64,000 nt of DNA from Pogona vitticeps (lineage: Eukaryota; Chordata; Lepidosauria; Squamata; Agamidae). Shown here piece after piece: positions 23,323-33,313 of this stretch; within the stretch, counting starts at the first letter, position 1, and every line of letters begins with the position of its first letter. Under the pieces are notes generated by a model. That model worked only from the letters and a program-made list of their open reading frames with translations. It was not told where the DNA came from and did not search any database. The stretch lies in assembly GCF_051106095.1 (NCBI RefSeq), contig NC_135785.1, forward strand, positions 211,791,545 to 211,855,544, given 5' to 3'. Made by a program: the position numbers and the translations under genes.

Positions 23323-23880
23323 CAGTGGACCCTTGACCTGAGCACGGCTCCACTTACGTACTTTTTGACGTAGGGACTTCTCCGGCTGCAAAATTTCCCT
23401 TCGACTTGCAGCCAGAGAATTGACCTCTGGACCAGAAGGGGGAGGCGAGGAAAGTGGCAAACTCAAATTTGGCGCTTTCCCCGCCTCCCCCTTCCAGTCC
23501 ATAAGTTGCCAATCGTGCTTCCAGATGCCTTCCAGGGCTTCTCCGCCGCCATGGGAGGCATCTCCGAGGTCCCGCTGCCGCCGCCAATCATGCTTCAGAG
23601 GCACATTTGGTGGCCGCCAGCGAGGGGGACCTCCGGAGGCCTTCCTGGGCTTCTCCGCCGCCATGGGAGGTGGCAGCTTTCCCACTGGTGGCCCCTTTCC
23701 CAGGATACACCGGGCCTACCAGGGGAGGGCTTCTCCCCGTGAAAGCTTGTAGACCGGGCCACCAGCTCCCCTGGTAGGCCCAGTCTACCAGGCTTTCCCA
23801 GGCAGTAGACTGGGCCTACCAGGGGAAGCCCTCTCCTGGTAGGCCCGGTCCAGTCCGGTATGATACCGCAAAAAACTTCC
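23323..23880. mobile_element. GC-rich Tigger-like DNA transposon fragment
   Basis: Begins CAGTGGACCCTTGACCTGAG directly after a TA (23321-23322), then CTCCGGCTGCAAAATTTCCC and TGCAGCCAGAGAATTGACCT, which I associate with a reptile non-autonomous Tigger-like family. The interior is GC- and CpG-rich. It has a repeated TTCTCCGCCGCCATGGGAGG segment (about 23539 and 23651) and several direct and inverted copies of GGGCCTACCAGGGGA between 23720 and 23850. No matching right terminal repeat is visible, so the end is approximate. Confidence 0.6.
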
Positions 23881-23904
23881 TTAGTATTTGTGAAGATTAA
23901 CAAG

Positions 23905-23978
23905 TTTAAAATAAAAACAATCATAACATCACTGTTTCATTTTAAAATAAAAACAATCATAACATCCCTGTTTCATTT
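23905..23978. repeat. 36-bp tandem duplication
   Basis: Two copies of a 36-bp unit starting TTTAAAATAAAAACAATCAT at 23905 and 23941, differing at about one base. Recent slippage product. Confidence 0.95.
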
Positions 23979-23979
23979 T

Positions 23980-26900
23980 AATTTTAAGTAAAGTTGGTTC
24001 GGCCCCTGAACACAGTTCAGATTTTTCATGTGCCCCCCCTATAGAAATTAATTGCCCACCCCTGCATCAGTGTCAACCACACAGAGTGGTCATTGGTCAG
24101 ATGGGCATTATGGAAATATTTATTCCATTGAGTACTGAATGTTAACTAATGATGAGGAGATCTGATCTTTTCACATGACCATACAGTATATTTTGTTTGG
24201 CTGCCAGGCTTCTGTCTTTCTGTAGCATTTCCAGTTGCAATATTTTGTCCTGTTTTTTGCTTGCGTGATCACCTAGATCAGTCATTTGGAACCAGCTGCT
24301 GGGCATATCTATATGATCACTGACAATGTGCAGTACATGTTGTGGTGTGGAAGTGCCATCTGTTCCCGCGGGCAAGGATTAAAAGTGCAACACAATTTTT
24401 AAATTGTATTTTAAATTGAATTTTAAAAATATTTCTCCTATTTTAGCACTAAACTTCCCAAACTTCAAAATAATGAAACAATATACATTGGAAACAGCAA
24501 GAAAGAGCTTTTTGTTTCATGCCATTTTATGACAAAGTAGTCACATTATTACCTGGAAATGAAAAACTCTAGACATTCTTGAGCAGAATGTCCACAACAA
24601 TTCTAAAGATGCAATAAGTCCCTATCTAGCAGGCCCCCTCCCCTGTTTTTAAAAGTACTTGCTAGGCAGAAAGGTCTCTGTGGTCACTGAGGGGGAAGAG
24701 TGAGAACTAGCCAGTTATTTGGAAGAGAAAAGAAATAAGCTCATTTTCTTTCTTTCTTTTTAAATACAGTTTGTGTTTTCTTTTCTCCAAACATCAAATG
24801 TGCCAACAGATGAGTTGCGAATGACTTCTCTTCTCTCTTTATTGTAGAAAATGTGAGGCCTGTCAAGTTATGTTCATGAAAACTTTTAAAATGACCCTTC
24901 TTTAGATCTTTTTTGTCACAAACACATCTTGTGTAAATTAAACACTAACCACAATGTATTGTTTACTACATACAACCAACCTCTTCATGACATTGTTAAG
25001 ATGAGAGCCTATCTCTGCTACCTCTCTCATAGCACCTACAAGCCAGCGTCATTTTTTTTCCATTCACTGCAAGGATACAACCATTTCTTTCTTTTAAAAA
25101 ACCACCTACATTTGACATCAGAATGTTAAGAAGTTAAAGAACATATTTACACACAATGACACACTACAGTCTAACTACTTTAAAATTAATCTCATTCCTC
25201 GCTCCCATATTTCTTATTAGTGAGCTCATAGTTGAGATTATCGAGAACTACTTCCGAAAGATCCCATTCTGTGGACAGAACAGATAAGAACACTGTCTTG
25301 ATTGCACCTTTACGGAGTATTATTCTTTTCAAATACATGCTAACTTGAAGACTGCCATCAAACTGTGTTTCATAAAAGCAGAGTTAGGCAAAGGCAAAGA
25401 GATACGGTAACATCTGGAAAAACCTCTAGCAGGTCCTAGTGTAAATTGCCTTCAGGATGCTCTGTACAGTTGTTTCATATTCATCATATCCCTCTGCAAC
25501 TTTCTGCCATCTGTACCTCCCCTTAAAAAGATCCTGCTCTTCTTCCTTGCAGTCATTAGCCTACATGCCTTTTTCACAGTTTGTTTCATATCACATTTCA
25601 TTTCAGTATTAAGTCTATTTCTAAAAGGAAAGGTTTTACCCAATTCCAGAAAGCCATTCATGAAGAAATGAGAGTGGCCTCCCTTGCAAGGAAGTTACAG
25701 AAGTCATCTGAAATAGGCTGCTGAAGTTTATCTTAACAGGCAGGAAATCATAGAGGGAAAGGTGAACTTTCAGATATCCAAGAGCTATATCATTTAGAGA
25801 TTTAGAAGTCACTGTCATTACTTTGATTTCTACATCTAGCAAGGCTGGTGTCACGAGTTATTATGGTTAAGTGTCTGCCAAGGGAGAGAGGGGTCTTGTG
25901 CCAACCCTGCTTGCCTTGCCATTGGCACCCCCATTTTCCCATCAGTAGATCACAACCTGGCACTGCTGTGATCACATTGCTGCCATCACCTCCTCCTCCC
26001 CCTCTCCAGACCTTAACTGCTTTTGTCATGCTAGTCACGCTCTTCTCTCAATCATACTCAGCCTATAGTTGATGCTTTTGGATAGAAGCTGATCCATCAC
26101 TTTTATTTCCATCTGCGGCCATGATCTTAGATCGACCCAAAGGCAACAATCACTATCAGTATCTAGTGGCTTACATAGCAGCCTAGGAGCCCATCAAAGT
26201 CCAACATGGAAAAACAACTGGATATGCCAATACAGTTCTTTTAGATGCAAGCCATTCAGTGAAAAGAATTATTCAATGAAGTGCATGCTAATCAATGCTA
26301 TAAATTCAGTCCTGTCTTTGCAACTGACACTTCTAAGATTAGGAGCATCCTAGGCAAAACCCCTGTCTGTCTGCTTGCCTGCCTGTCTTATAAAGTAGAA
26401 ACCTGGGTCAAACGGTGTGTTAGAGAAGATAGCCTTTGATTACAAAAATGATCCCATAGGTGCTAACGTCATCTGATTGTCACAGCAGGAGAATTTCACA
26501 TTTTCTGTAGTTTGGAAATTAGCTTATTTTGGTCATCAGGCTTTGCAAGTATGGTATCTCAGTCTCAAAAGTCTGTATTGGAATAACATCTCTGAAACTC
26601 ATATGGATTTCTGTTTCCAACTATACACTGTCTATAAAGTGGTGCAAATCGCACACAATGGTCCTATAGATTTACCTGGATGTGTGTGGGTCAGCCTTTA
26701 GCAAGAGCCAGCAATACTTTGAAAACTGCAGTGTGATTGTATCCAGAAAAAGGAGGGTACAATAGAGATGTCGGTTTTATTTGCCAGTGGGATCCTTGAA
26801 TTAGGTCAGCAGCCATGCTTCTCATGCATCTCCTCTGGGATGGATTCAGCGGGAGGGTGCAGTTTTTTGTTTGAAGGGTTATCCATCAAAGCAAATAGCA

Positions 26901-27935
26901 TGCTCTTTGCACTTCCCCTTAGGACTTGTGTTCTTATGAAGTTCTCTTCCTTCACCTGCAGTCACGTACTCTCACCTCTACAGAGGAAGGTCAGAGGAGG
27001 TTTCCTTTCCCGACAGCTACCACCTTTGAAAACATACAAAAGAGCTTCCTCTTGGTAAGCATAATCTGAAGCAGCAAGCATCTTTGGACAAAACAGAAAT
27101 GGCATATTCAAGTCTGAGAACTTATTCTTCTCTGCTGGTTATGATTTTTAGTTCATTCACACTGATGCCCCAAAGTAGGATGGGACTGTTTTCTGTAGCT
27201 TCTGGGCCATATGTAGTAGTTATACAGGAATTAATCTGAACCCAGTGCCATAAATCATAAATTGTTCTGAAGGGCACAGAAATGTATCTGGTTTTTTTAA
27301 ATCAAGCAGAATAATGTCTAAAGATATAACTACACCTTCTTTTCCTTGCGGGTATTCGAAGACAGAGAGGTTGTTATTAATTGGCCCTCAGTTCATTCTT
27401 CCCTAAACACAGATGGCAAATTAAGCACAGACAGAACTTAAGTGTCAAGCAGGAAAGGATACAGAGGATGACAAATTCTTGAACCATGACTTGAAAAGGT
27501 CTAGGAACTGCTCAAGTGTTTCTTTTAAAGACAAGTAAAACTACAGTATTCTTCAGTTTTCTAGTATGTTCTGTTCTCTCTCCAGAGCAGGGATTCTTTC
27601 ATTTCCACAAGGTAATGAAAGGGTCTTGCCAAGCAACTGTAATTTACCTCCTGAAGTGTGTAAAATGTCCCTCCTTGTGATCCACATTACCAGTCCAGTT
27701 GTGTAGCATCTAAGCATATTTGCACCACTGAATCCTAGCTGCACTGAGGGATGACATGGCGGTGCTGTATGTAATTGTACTTGTGCACAGTAAAAAGAAG
27801 TGTCAACGTCTCATCTGTGGTACAGATTGGCTCTGAAACATTTTGGTTTAGTTGTACCAGCACACTTTATCTCTTTTATATATGTATGTCCTTAATTATA
27901 TATACTATATGCTATAATAATTTAATTATATTATA
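23980..27935. other. Unassigned AT-rich sequence
   Basis: About 4 kb in which I recognise no gene, RNA or repeat. It contains only short chance frames. Confidence 0.5.
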
Positions 27936-27939
27936 ATTA

Positions 27940-28100
27940 TTACCCTGGGAAGTGGTGAGTGCTCCAGCACTGGAAGCATTCAACAGAAAATTAGACAACC
28001 ATTTGTCAGAAATACTTTGATTTGGATTCCTGCATTGGTTGGACCAATGGTCTTACAGGCCCCTTACAACTCCGTTACTGTATTCTATGAGTCTGAGTCT
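27940..28100 (+). mobile_element. CR1 LINE 3' end
   Basis: GGGAAGTGGTGAGTGCTCCA, GGAAGCATTCAACAGAAAAT, GGACAACCATTTGTCAGAAA-like, TGATTTGGATTCCTGCATTG and TATTCTATGAGTCTGAG match the very conserved CR1 3' untranslated end, with a decayed TTCTATGA-type tail. It is a 5'-truncated copy of about 160 bp. Confidence 0.9.
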
Positions 28101-28109
28101 ACAAACCAC

Positions 28110-28490
28110 CTGTCATCAGAAAACATCATGTAATAAAAATAACATTAAAAAGGCAACAAAATTGAAAGGCAGCTTGAATTATAAATCAGTTTGGCCAGCT
28201 TGAAACGCCACTCTCCATGCTTTCATCTGGAATTTTTTCCACAAAGCAAAGGCTACACCTGAGACATCTCCTTTTCTATCACAGCTGGTTTCAGAGGTTT
28301 CTATTTCTTCCTGAAGAGGGCTAGAATTTAACAGCCTATTTTCCAGCCAGGAAATCTTTGCTGGACAGCTATTCAAAGATAAGATGGCAGCACAGGAGAA
28401 TAAGTGCCCAGCTATTGCTGCCACAACATAGATAAAACCAAAGTGCTCTTTTTCAGAATACAGTACTATTTAAATACGGTATGCAATATG
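28110..28490. other. Unassigned sequence
   Basis: No gene or repeat recognised. Confidence 0.5.
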
Positions 28491-28494
28491 CTTT

Positions 28495-28582
28495 GAAATT
28501 ATTAAGCCGCTCAGAGTGGTCTACTCGACCAGATGGGTGGGATATAAATCAAATAAATAAACAAACAAACAAACAAATTAAA
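28495..28582 (+). repeat. L2-like LINE 3' tail
   Basis: TTAAGCCGCTCAGAGTGGTC, then CCAGATGGGTGGGATATAAA and (AAAT/AAAC)n: a severely truncated insertion of the same tail family as 36425-36506. Confidence 0.85.
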
Positions 28583-28639
28583 TGAATGAAGGGTAATACT
28601 TGTAGCACTATTACTGAGGTTTCTCCTGGCACATGGGAT

Positions 28640-29845
28640 GAAATCTTTTGTGGCTTCTTTATGTATATTCAAATTGCTGGTCTGATGTCCTCATTGTTCA
28701 CCTGCGACGTCCCTCAGGGTTCTGTATTGTCCTCCATGTATTTAACCTCTACATGAAACCACTGGGAGAAGTTGTTCTGGAATTTTGGGATTCAGTGTCA
28801 CCAGTATGTGGATAACACTCAATTTCCCCTCTCCTCTCTGTATACATGCAAGGAAGCTGTTTCAGTTCTAGATCAATATCTGGTGTTAGAAATGTACTGG
28901 ATGAGGGTGAATAAACTGAAACTTAATCCAGACAACACAGAGGTACTCCTGGTAAGTTGAAAGGCAGATCAGGAAATATGGATGCAGCCTGTGCTGGATG
29001 GAGTTACACTCTCCCTAAGAGCACAGGTGTGCAGCTTGGAGGTGTTCCTATATTCATTCATGAGCCTTGATGCCCAGCTTTCGGCAGTGGCCAGGAGTGC
29101 ATTTACACAGTTAAAACTAATGTGCCAGCTGTGCCCATTCCTGGAGATGTTCGATCTGGTCATTGTAACACATATCTTAATTACATCGTGCCTTTGGAAA
29201 GTGTTCAGAAATTTCAGCGGGTTAAAGTACTGCAGGCAGACTGTTAACTAGGCCTGGTTACAGGGATCATATGATCCTCCTCCCCATTACAGCTCCTCCA
29301 TTGACTGCTGCTCCATTTCTACACACAATTCAAAGTGCCAATAAAGCCCTAAATTGTTTGCATCCCAGCTATCTGAAAGACTACTGTCCTTTATGAGCCT
29401 ACCTAGGTTTTATTATCTCCATGGAAAGGCTTTTTCTTGGTCCCATCATCCTCACAGGTGCTGGATAAGTCAATATTTTAGTATCCAGCTGCAGAACCAT
29501 ATGCTGGAAGTTCGATTCCCTATTTTCTTCTCCTTGAGAGGGGCTGGACTCAATGATCTTTAGGATTCCTTCCAAATTTGCAGTTCTAAGGTGATGATGA
29601 TTATTTGGTGGGGATATGGGAGAGGACCTTCTCTGTTGCTGCTCTTAGACTCCCTCTCATGATTTGTCAGGCAAACCCCAGCTTTGCTATCCTTCCGCAG
29701 GCAGGCAAAGGCCTTTCTCTTCAGGCAGGCTTTTTCTTCATGACTGGCTGTTTAAGAGGGGATTTTTTTTTAAGATGGGACATATTTTTTATTTTTGTCT
29801 TTGTGGTGGTTAATGTGTTTTTACTACGGTCTTATCTACTAGTTC
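28640..29845 (+). mobile_element. L2-like LINE copy with SINE insertions
   Basis: The + strand follows ORF2 from the reverse transcriptase palm onward with many stops: CDVPQGSVLSSMYLTST-like (28705-28755), HQYVDNTQFPLSS (28797-28835), MRVNKLKLNPDNTEVLLVS (28902-28960), SLDAQLSAVARSAF and LMCQLCPFLE (29065-29145). It then continues after the SINE at 29462-29585 with the C-terminal part (29600-29750). The YADD motif is changed to YVDN. It is an old copy related to the subfamily at 47540-48485 rather than to the young element. Confidence 0.8.
29462..29585 (+). repeat. tRNA-derived SINE with CR1-like 3' end
   Basis: Degraded head (CCAGCTGCAGAACCATATGC, GGAAGTTCGATTCCC) followed by GAGGGGCTGGACTCAATGAT and CCTTCCAAATTTGCAGTTCT. 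It splits the L2-like copy. Confidence 0.75.
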
Positions 29846-29849
29846 TAAT

Positions 29850-30182
29850 TAAACCGCTGAAGCCTCTGTGCTGCAAGGTCAGAAGACCTGCAGTCATAAG
29901 ATCGAATCCATGCAATGGAGTGAGCCCCTGACGCTTGTCCCAGCTCCCGCCAACCTAGCAGTTCGAAAGCATGCAAAATGCAAAACTGCAAGTAGATAAA
30001 TAGGTACCACCTCGGTGGGAAGGTAAACTGCATTCCTTGCCTAGTAATGATGGCCACGTTACCACAGAGGATTGTCTGCGGACAAAACGCTAGCTCTATG
30101 GGCTGGAAATGGAGATGAGCACCGCCGCCTCGAGTCGGACACAACTGGACAAATTGTCAAGGGGAACCTTTGCCCTTACCTT
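29850..30182 (+). repeat. Sauria SINE
   Basis: Head with tRNA-like part (CTGCAAGGTCAGAAGACCTG, CGAATCCATGC), unique body (CCGCCAACCTAGCAGTTCGA, TAGATAAATAGGTACCACCT, GGAAATGGAGATGAGCACCG) and BovB-like 3' end (GAGTCGGACACAACTGGACA, CAAGGGGAACCTTTGCCC). Nearly full length. It lies at the 3' end of the L2-like copy and probably interrupts it. Confidence 0.9.
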
Positions 30183-30189
30183 CAAATAG

Positions 30190-31635
30190 GTTTTGTTACC
30201 ATGTTCAGACAGACGCATGCCATATTGCCAACTATTTGTAAAAGTAAGTCTACAAAACTAGGGAAAAGAAACAGTGTGATATTTTGTGTATGCTAACTGA
30301 AAGCAAGGCATTTACTTGGGTTGTTCTCATTATTTTCTGCAGATTCAGATCTTAGCTTTTGACAAGGGATTCAGTGCAGAACTAAAATATGATGACTGAC
30401 TTGGCAGCAGTGAAAAAAGGTCATTTACGCTAATGCAATAAAGATAAGCAATAAGTTCCAGTGATGCATATAGTATGTTCTGTGCTTTCTTGCGCGATCT
30501 TTCCTTCCTCAGCAAAAGCATGGCACCTGAATACAGTACATGCAGATATTTTACTAAAACAGCCAACCAAAATAGCCTCTCACTTGAAACAACAAGTCTT
30601 GTCGTGTGCTGAGGTATAACCTCAAAATCTTAGAGTAGACTTTTTTTGCTTTATTATTTAAATGGACTTGCATTTTCATAACCTCTCAAACAATTCGAAA
30701 AGCCTTTGCGTATGCACAGCTCTTGCCTAACAAGAAATGCTTTTCCAAAAGCTGTTGAATTCAATAGGCATTTGGAATGAGAGAAGGACTAGGACCAAAT
30801 CCAAAGAGCACAAGCTGTGCAGTGCATTGCAGCAAACAAGCTCTATAGATTTTACTTGCTCAACACGAAATAGATGTGAAAGTGAAAGTGTTTATAAGTT
30901 TACTTACATTTGAAAAATAGTCAAGTAAAATTACAAAGGAATGAGTATGATCTTTATTTCAACTTTCTCAGAGTTGTCATAGCAGTGTGCCTAGCCATTC
31001 CATATTTATATGTATATTATTCTGTCATTTATAACTAAGCTTCCCAGGGAATTAAACATTCTCAGCCCTCTTAATATAAACAATCCAAGTCCCTCGTATT
31101 TGAGAAAGGGAAAGCTGATCTGGCATCCTCTACCCCCACAGACATAGTGCAAAGTCTTGTGATGGTGTCCTATTTAGGCTCAAAACTGATGCTGAGAGGG
31201 GGTATTGGTAGGTGTAAGTAGATGGGGTGGAAAAAGAGGTGGATACTTTGTGTCTGAACTATTCTACTTCAAACTGCAGGAGGAAGCCATAATATTTAAG
31301 GCACCCTCCACCATATATTCCCTGAAAATAGGGTTCTTGACTTGCCCTTTTTCTGAGATTTAAAATTTTAATTAAAATATGTAGTTTAATATTCAATCAT
31401 GTGAGTTCCACCTACACTCTGAATAAACATGCACATCTACTATCTCACCTGTTATCTGTGAAAAGTAAACCTAGATTGTACTGGTTAATTTTTCGAGATA
31501 TGATATGATCAATCCCGTTTTCTTGTTAATGAACGAACAAGCTTTATTGTTTAAAGCCATGGTTCATCACAATATATCCTGTTAACTCTAAGCTTGGCTA
31601 TTCTGTTTCCACTGCATTGCTTTCCATGTAACACA
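30190..31635. other. Unassigned AT-rich sequence
   Basis: No gene or repeat recognised between the Sauria SINE and the young LINE. Confidence 0.5.
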
Positions 31636-31640
31636 TATTT

Positions 31641-32130
31641 CCTGCCTTTGGGGGAGCGGAAGATCTTCTGCCGGCCACAATCTCACTGGGTGAGAGACAG
31701 TAAGAACTGTGGCTGGGCTGTTGCCAACTGCCATCCGGAGTTTGGCTCTATCTCCCTCCGTTTTCCAGGACTAGGCCCTGCTACTCCTGATTGCCTCACC
31801 CCCCCCCCAACATCAGCCACCTGGCTTAGGGTGAGTGAAGGCTTTTAAGCCGAAGGTGTTCTCAGGGCCTCACCGGACCAACATTCCTGCCTTTGGGGGA
31901 GCGGAAGATCTTCTGCCGGCCACAATCTCACTGGGTGAGAGACAGTAAGAACTGTGGCTGGGCTGTTGCCAACTGCCATCCGGAGTTTGGCTCTATCTCC
32001 CTCCGTTTTCCAGGACTAGGCCCTGCTACTCCTGATTGCCTCACCCCCCCCCCCAACATCAGCCACCTGGCTTAGGGTGAGTGAAGGCTTTTAAGCCGAA
32101 GGTGTTCTCAGGGCCTCACCGGACCAACAT
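31641..32130 (+). promoter_or_regulatory. Tandem 5' monomers of the LINE (probable internal promoter)
   Basis: Unit 1 spans 31641-31884 and unit 2 spans 31886-32130. They look identical except for one extra C in a C-run (about 31799-31808 against 32044-32054) and the base or two at the junction. Each begins CCTGCCTTTGGGGGAGCGGA and ends CTCACCGGACCAACAT. Repeated 5' monomers act as promoters in mouse L1 and some other LINEs, so a promoter role here is inference. Near-identity argues for recent duplication or recent insertion. Confidence 0.75.
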
Positions 32131-32672
32131 GAAAGATGGCGCTGGCGCTGGGCGACTAGCGTTTTCTCTCACCGCTCCAGCTCGCTGCCTGGGACTTCTT
32201 CTCTTTTCTCCTCTTTTCTTTTCCATTTTCTTTTTCTGTTTTTTCTTCTTCTCCTTTCTTGTCCCCCTCTTTTTCCCCTGTTTGCCTGGAGCCGGTGTCT
32301 CCCGACGGTGCTAAAACTTACCGGGAGAGTTGCGGAGAGTCGCGGAGCGTGGGACTGAGGCTGGCTGGACCCTGGAGGTGAGGCGGCTGCGGCTCGAGAC
32401 GCGCTGTGGAGGTGTGGAGTCGCGGGGGTCCGCAGCCGGCTTGTTGCTGGGGGGTCCGGGAGCCAGGAGGTCCTGCTGTTCTCCCCGACGGGGCCGGTCT
32501 TGGGGAGTGACTGGAGCGAACGGAGTCAAGTGGAGTCCGAGCCCTGAATACAGCGGTCCGCGGCTGGAGGTTCTTTGCGCAGCCCTGCTTGGCCCTGGAG
32601 GATTTGGTGTAGTTTCTTTGCGGGGGACTGATTGACTGGTGACCGGAGGCCGGCGGGATCCCCGACGAGTGG

Positions 32673-33083
32673 ATGAAGTGGGGGGATCGGAGCCGACCAG
32701 AGCCAGGAGAGTGTAACGTTGTCCTGGGAGCCTGGGGAAACTGCGGGATCGCCAGGACGCCGGAGCTCCTGCGAGCCGGTGCCATGTTGGCGGCCCTTTC
32801 CTCTGTTTTCGGCTACCCCGCTTGTTGCTGTTCCTTATCTAACAAAGGTGTTCCCCAAATTGACTCTCCAAAGTTGGGAACGGCAGGGACTAAGCCTTTA
32901 CCATCTTGGCTTTTGACGCTTTTGCCCAGGCTCGGAACTAATATCAACGTGGGCTCAGAACTAACAACCAAGACCTGTGAGCCTCTCCCCATGAGCAAGA
33001 ACTATAAATTAGCCCCACCATTGAGTCCAACGACAAGGCTACAGGGTAGAAAAGTGCAATCTTCGAGCACATGTGGGGGATAA
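32673..33083 (+). CDS. Possible ORF1 of the LINE
   Basis: A 136-codon open frame between the GC-rich leader and ORF2. It shows no coiled coil, RNA-recognition or zinc-knuckle motif that I can recognise. It has a short cysteine cluster (YPACCCSLS, residues about 48-56). L2-clade elements often have a short or missing ORF1, so this could be a real small ORF1 or merely an open stretch in GC-rich leader. The start used is the first ATG of the frame. An overlapping 101-codon frame at 32330-32635 is equally plausible as noise. Confidence 0.25.
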   Translation: MKWGDRSRPEPGECNVVLGAWGNCGIARTPELLRAGAMLAALSSVFGYPACCCSLSNKGVPQIDSPKLGTAGTKPLPSWLLTLLPRLGTNINVGSELTTKTCEPLPMSKNYKLAPPLSPTTRLQGRKVQSSSTCGG

Positions 33084-33313
33084 CTGTGTTATTCTGTCAT
33101 TAGTATTTTTTCCCCCATTTTATTGTATTATTTTTGATTATTTTATTTCACTTTACTTTAATTATTACTAAGTTTGATTTGTTGTTATATGTGTGCTTTT
33201 TCTTTTTTAATGGTGTATTTAGTTAGTCTTTGTATTGTAAAAAATTTTGATTTGTTAAATTGTATTAAGTTATTAGTTTTTCTCTTTCCTTTTCTTCTAT
33301 TTTTCCTTTCGTC

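Noticed and set aside
23290-23924. Pro/Gly-rich coding frames
   Set aside because: They fall within the GC-rich Tigger-like fragment, overlap on both strands and come from internal repeats.
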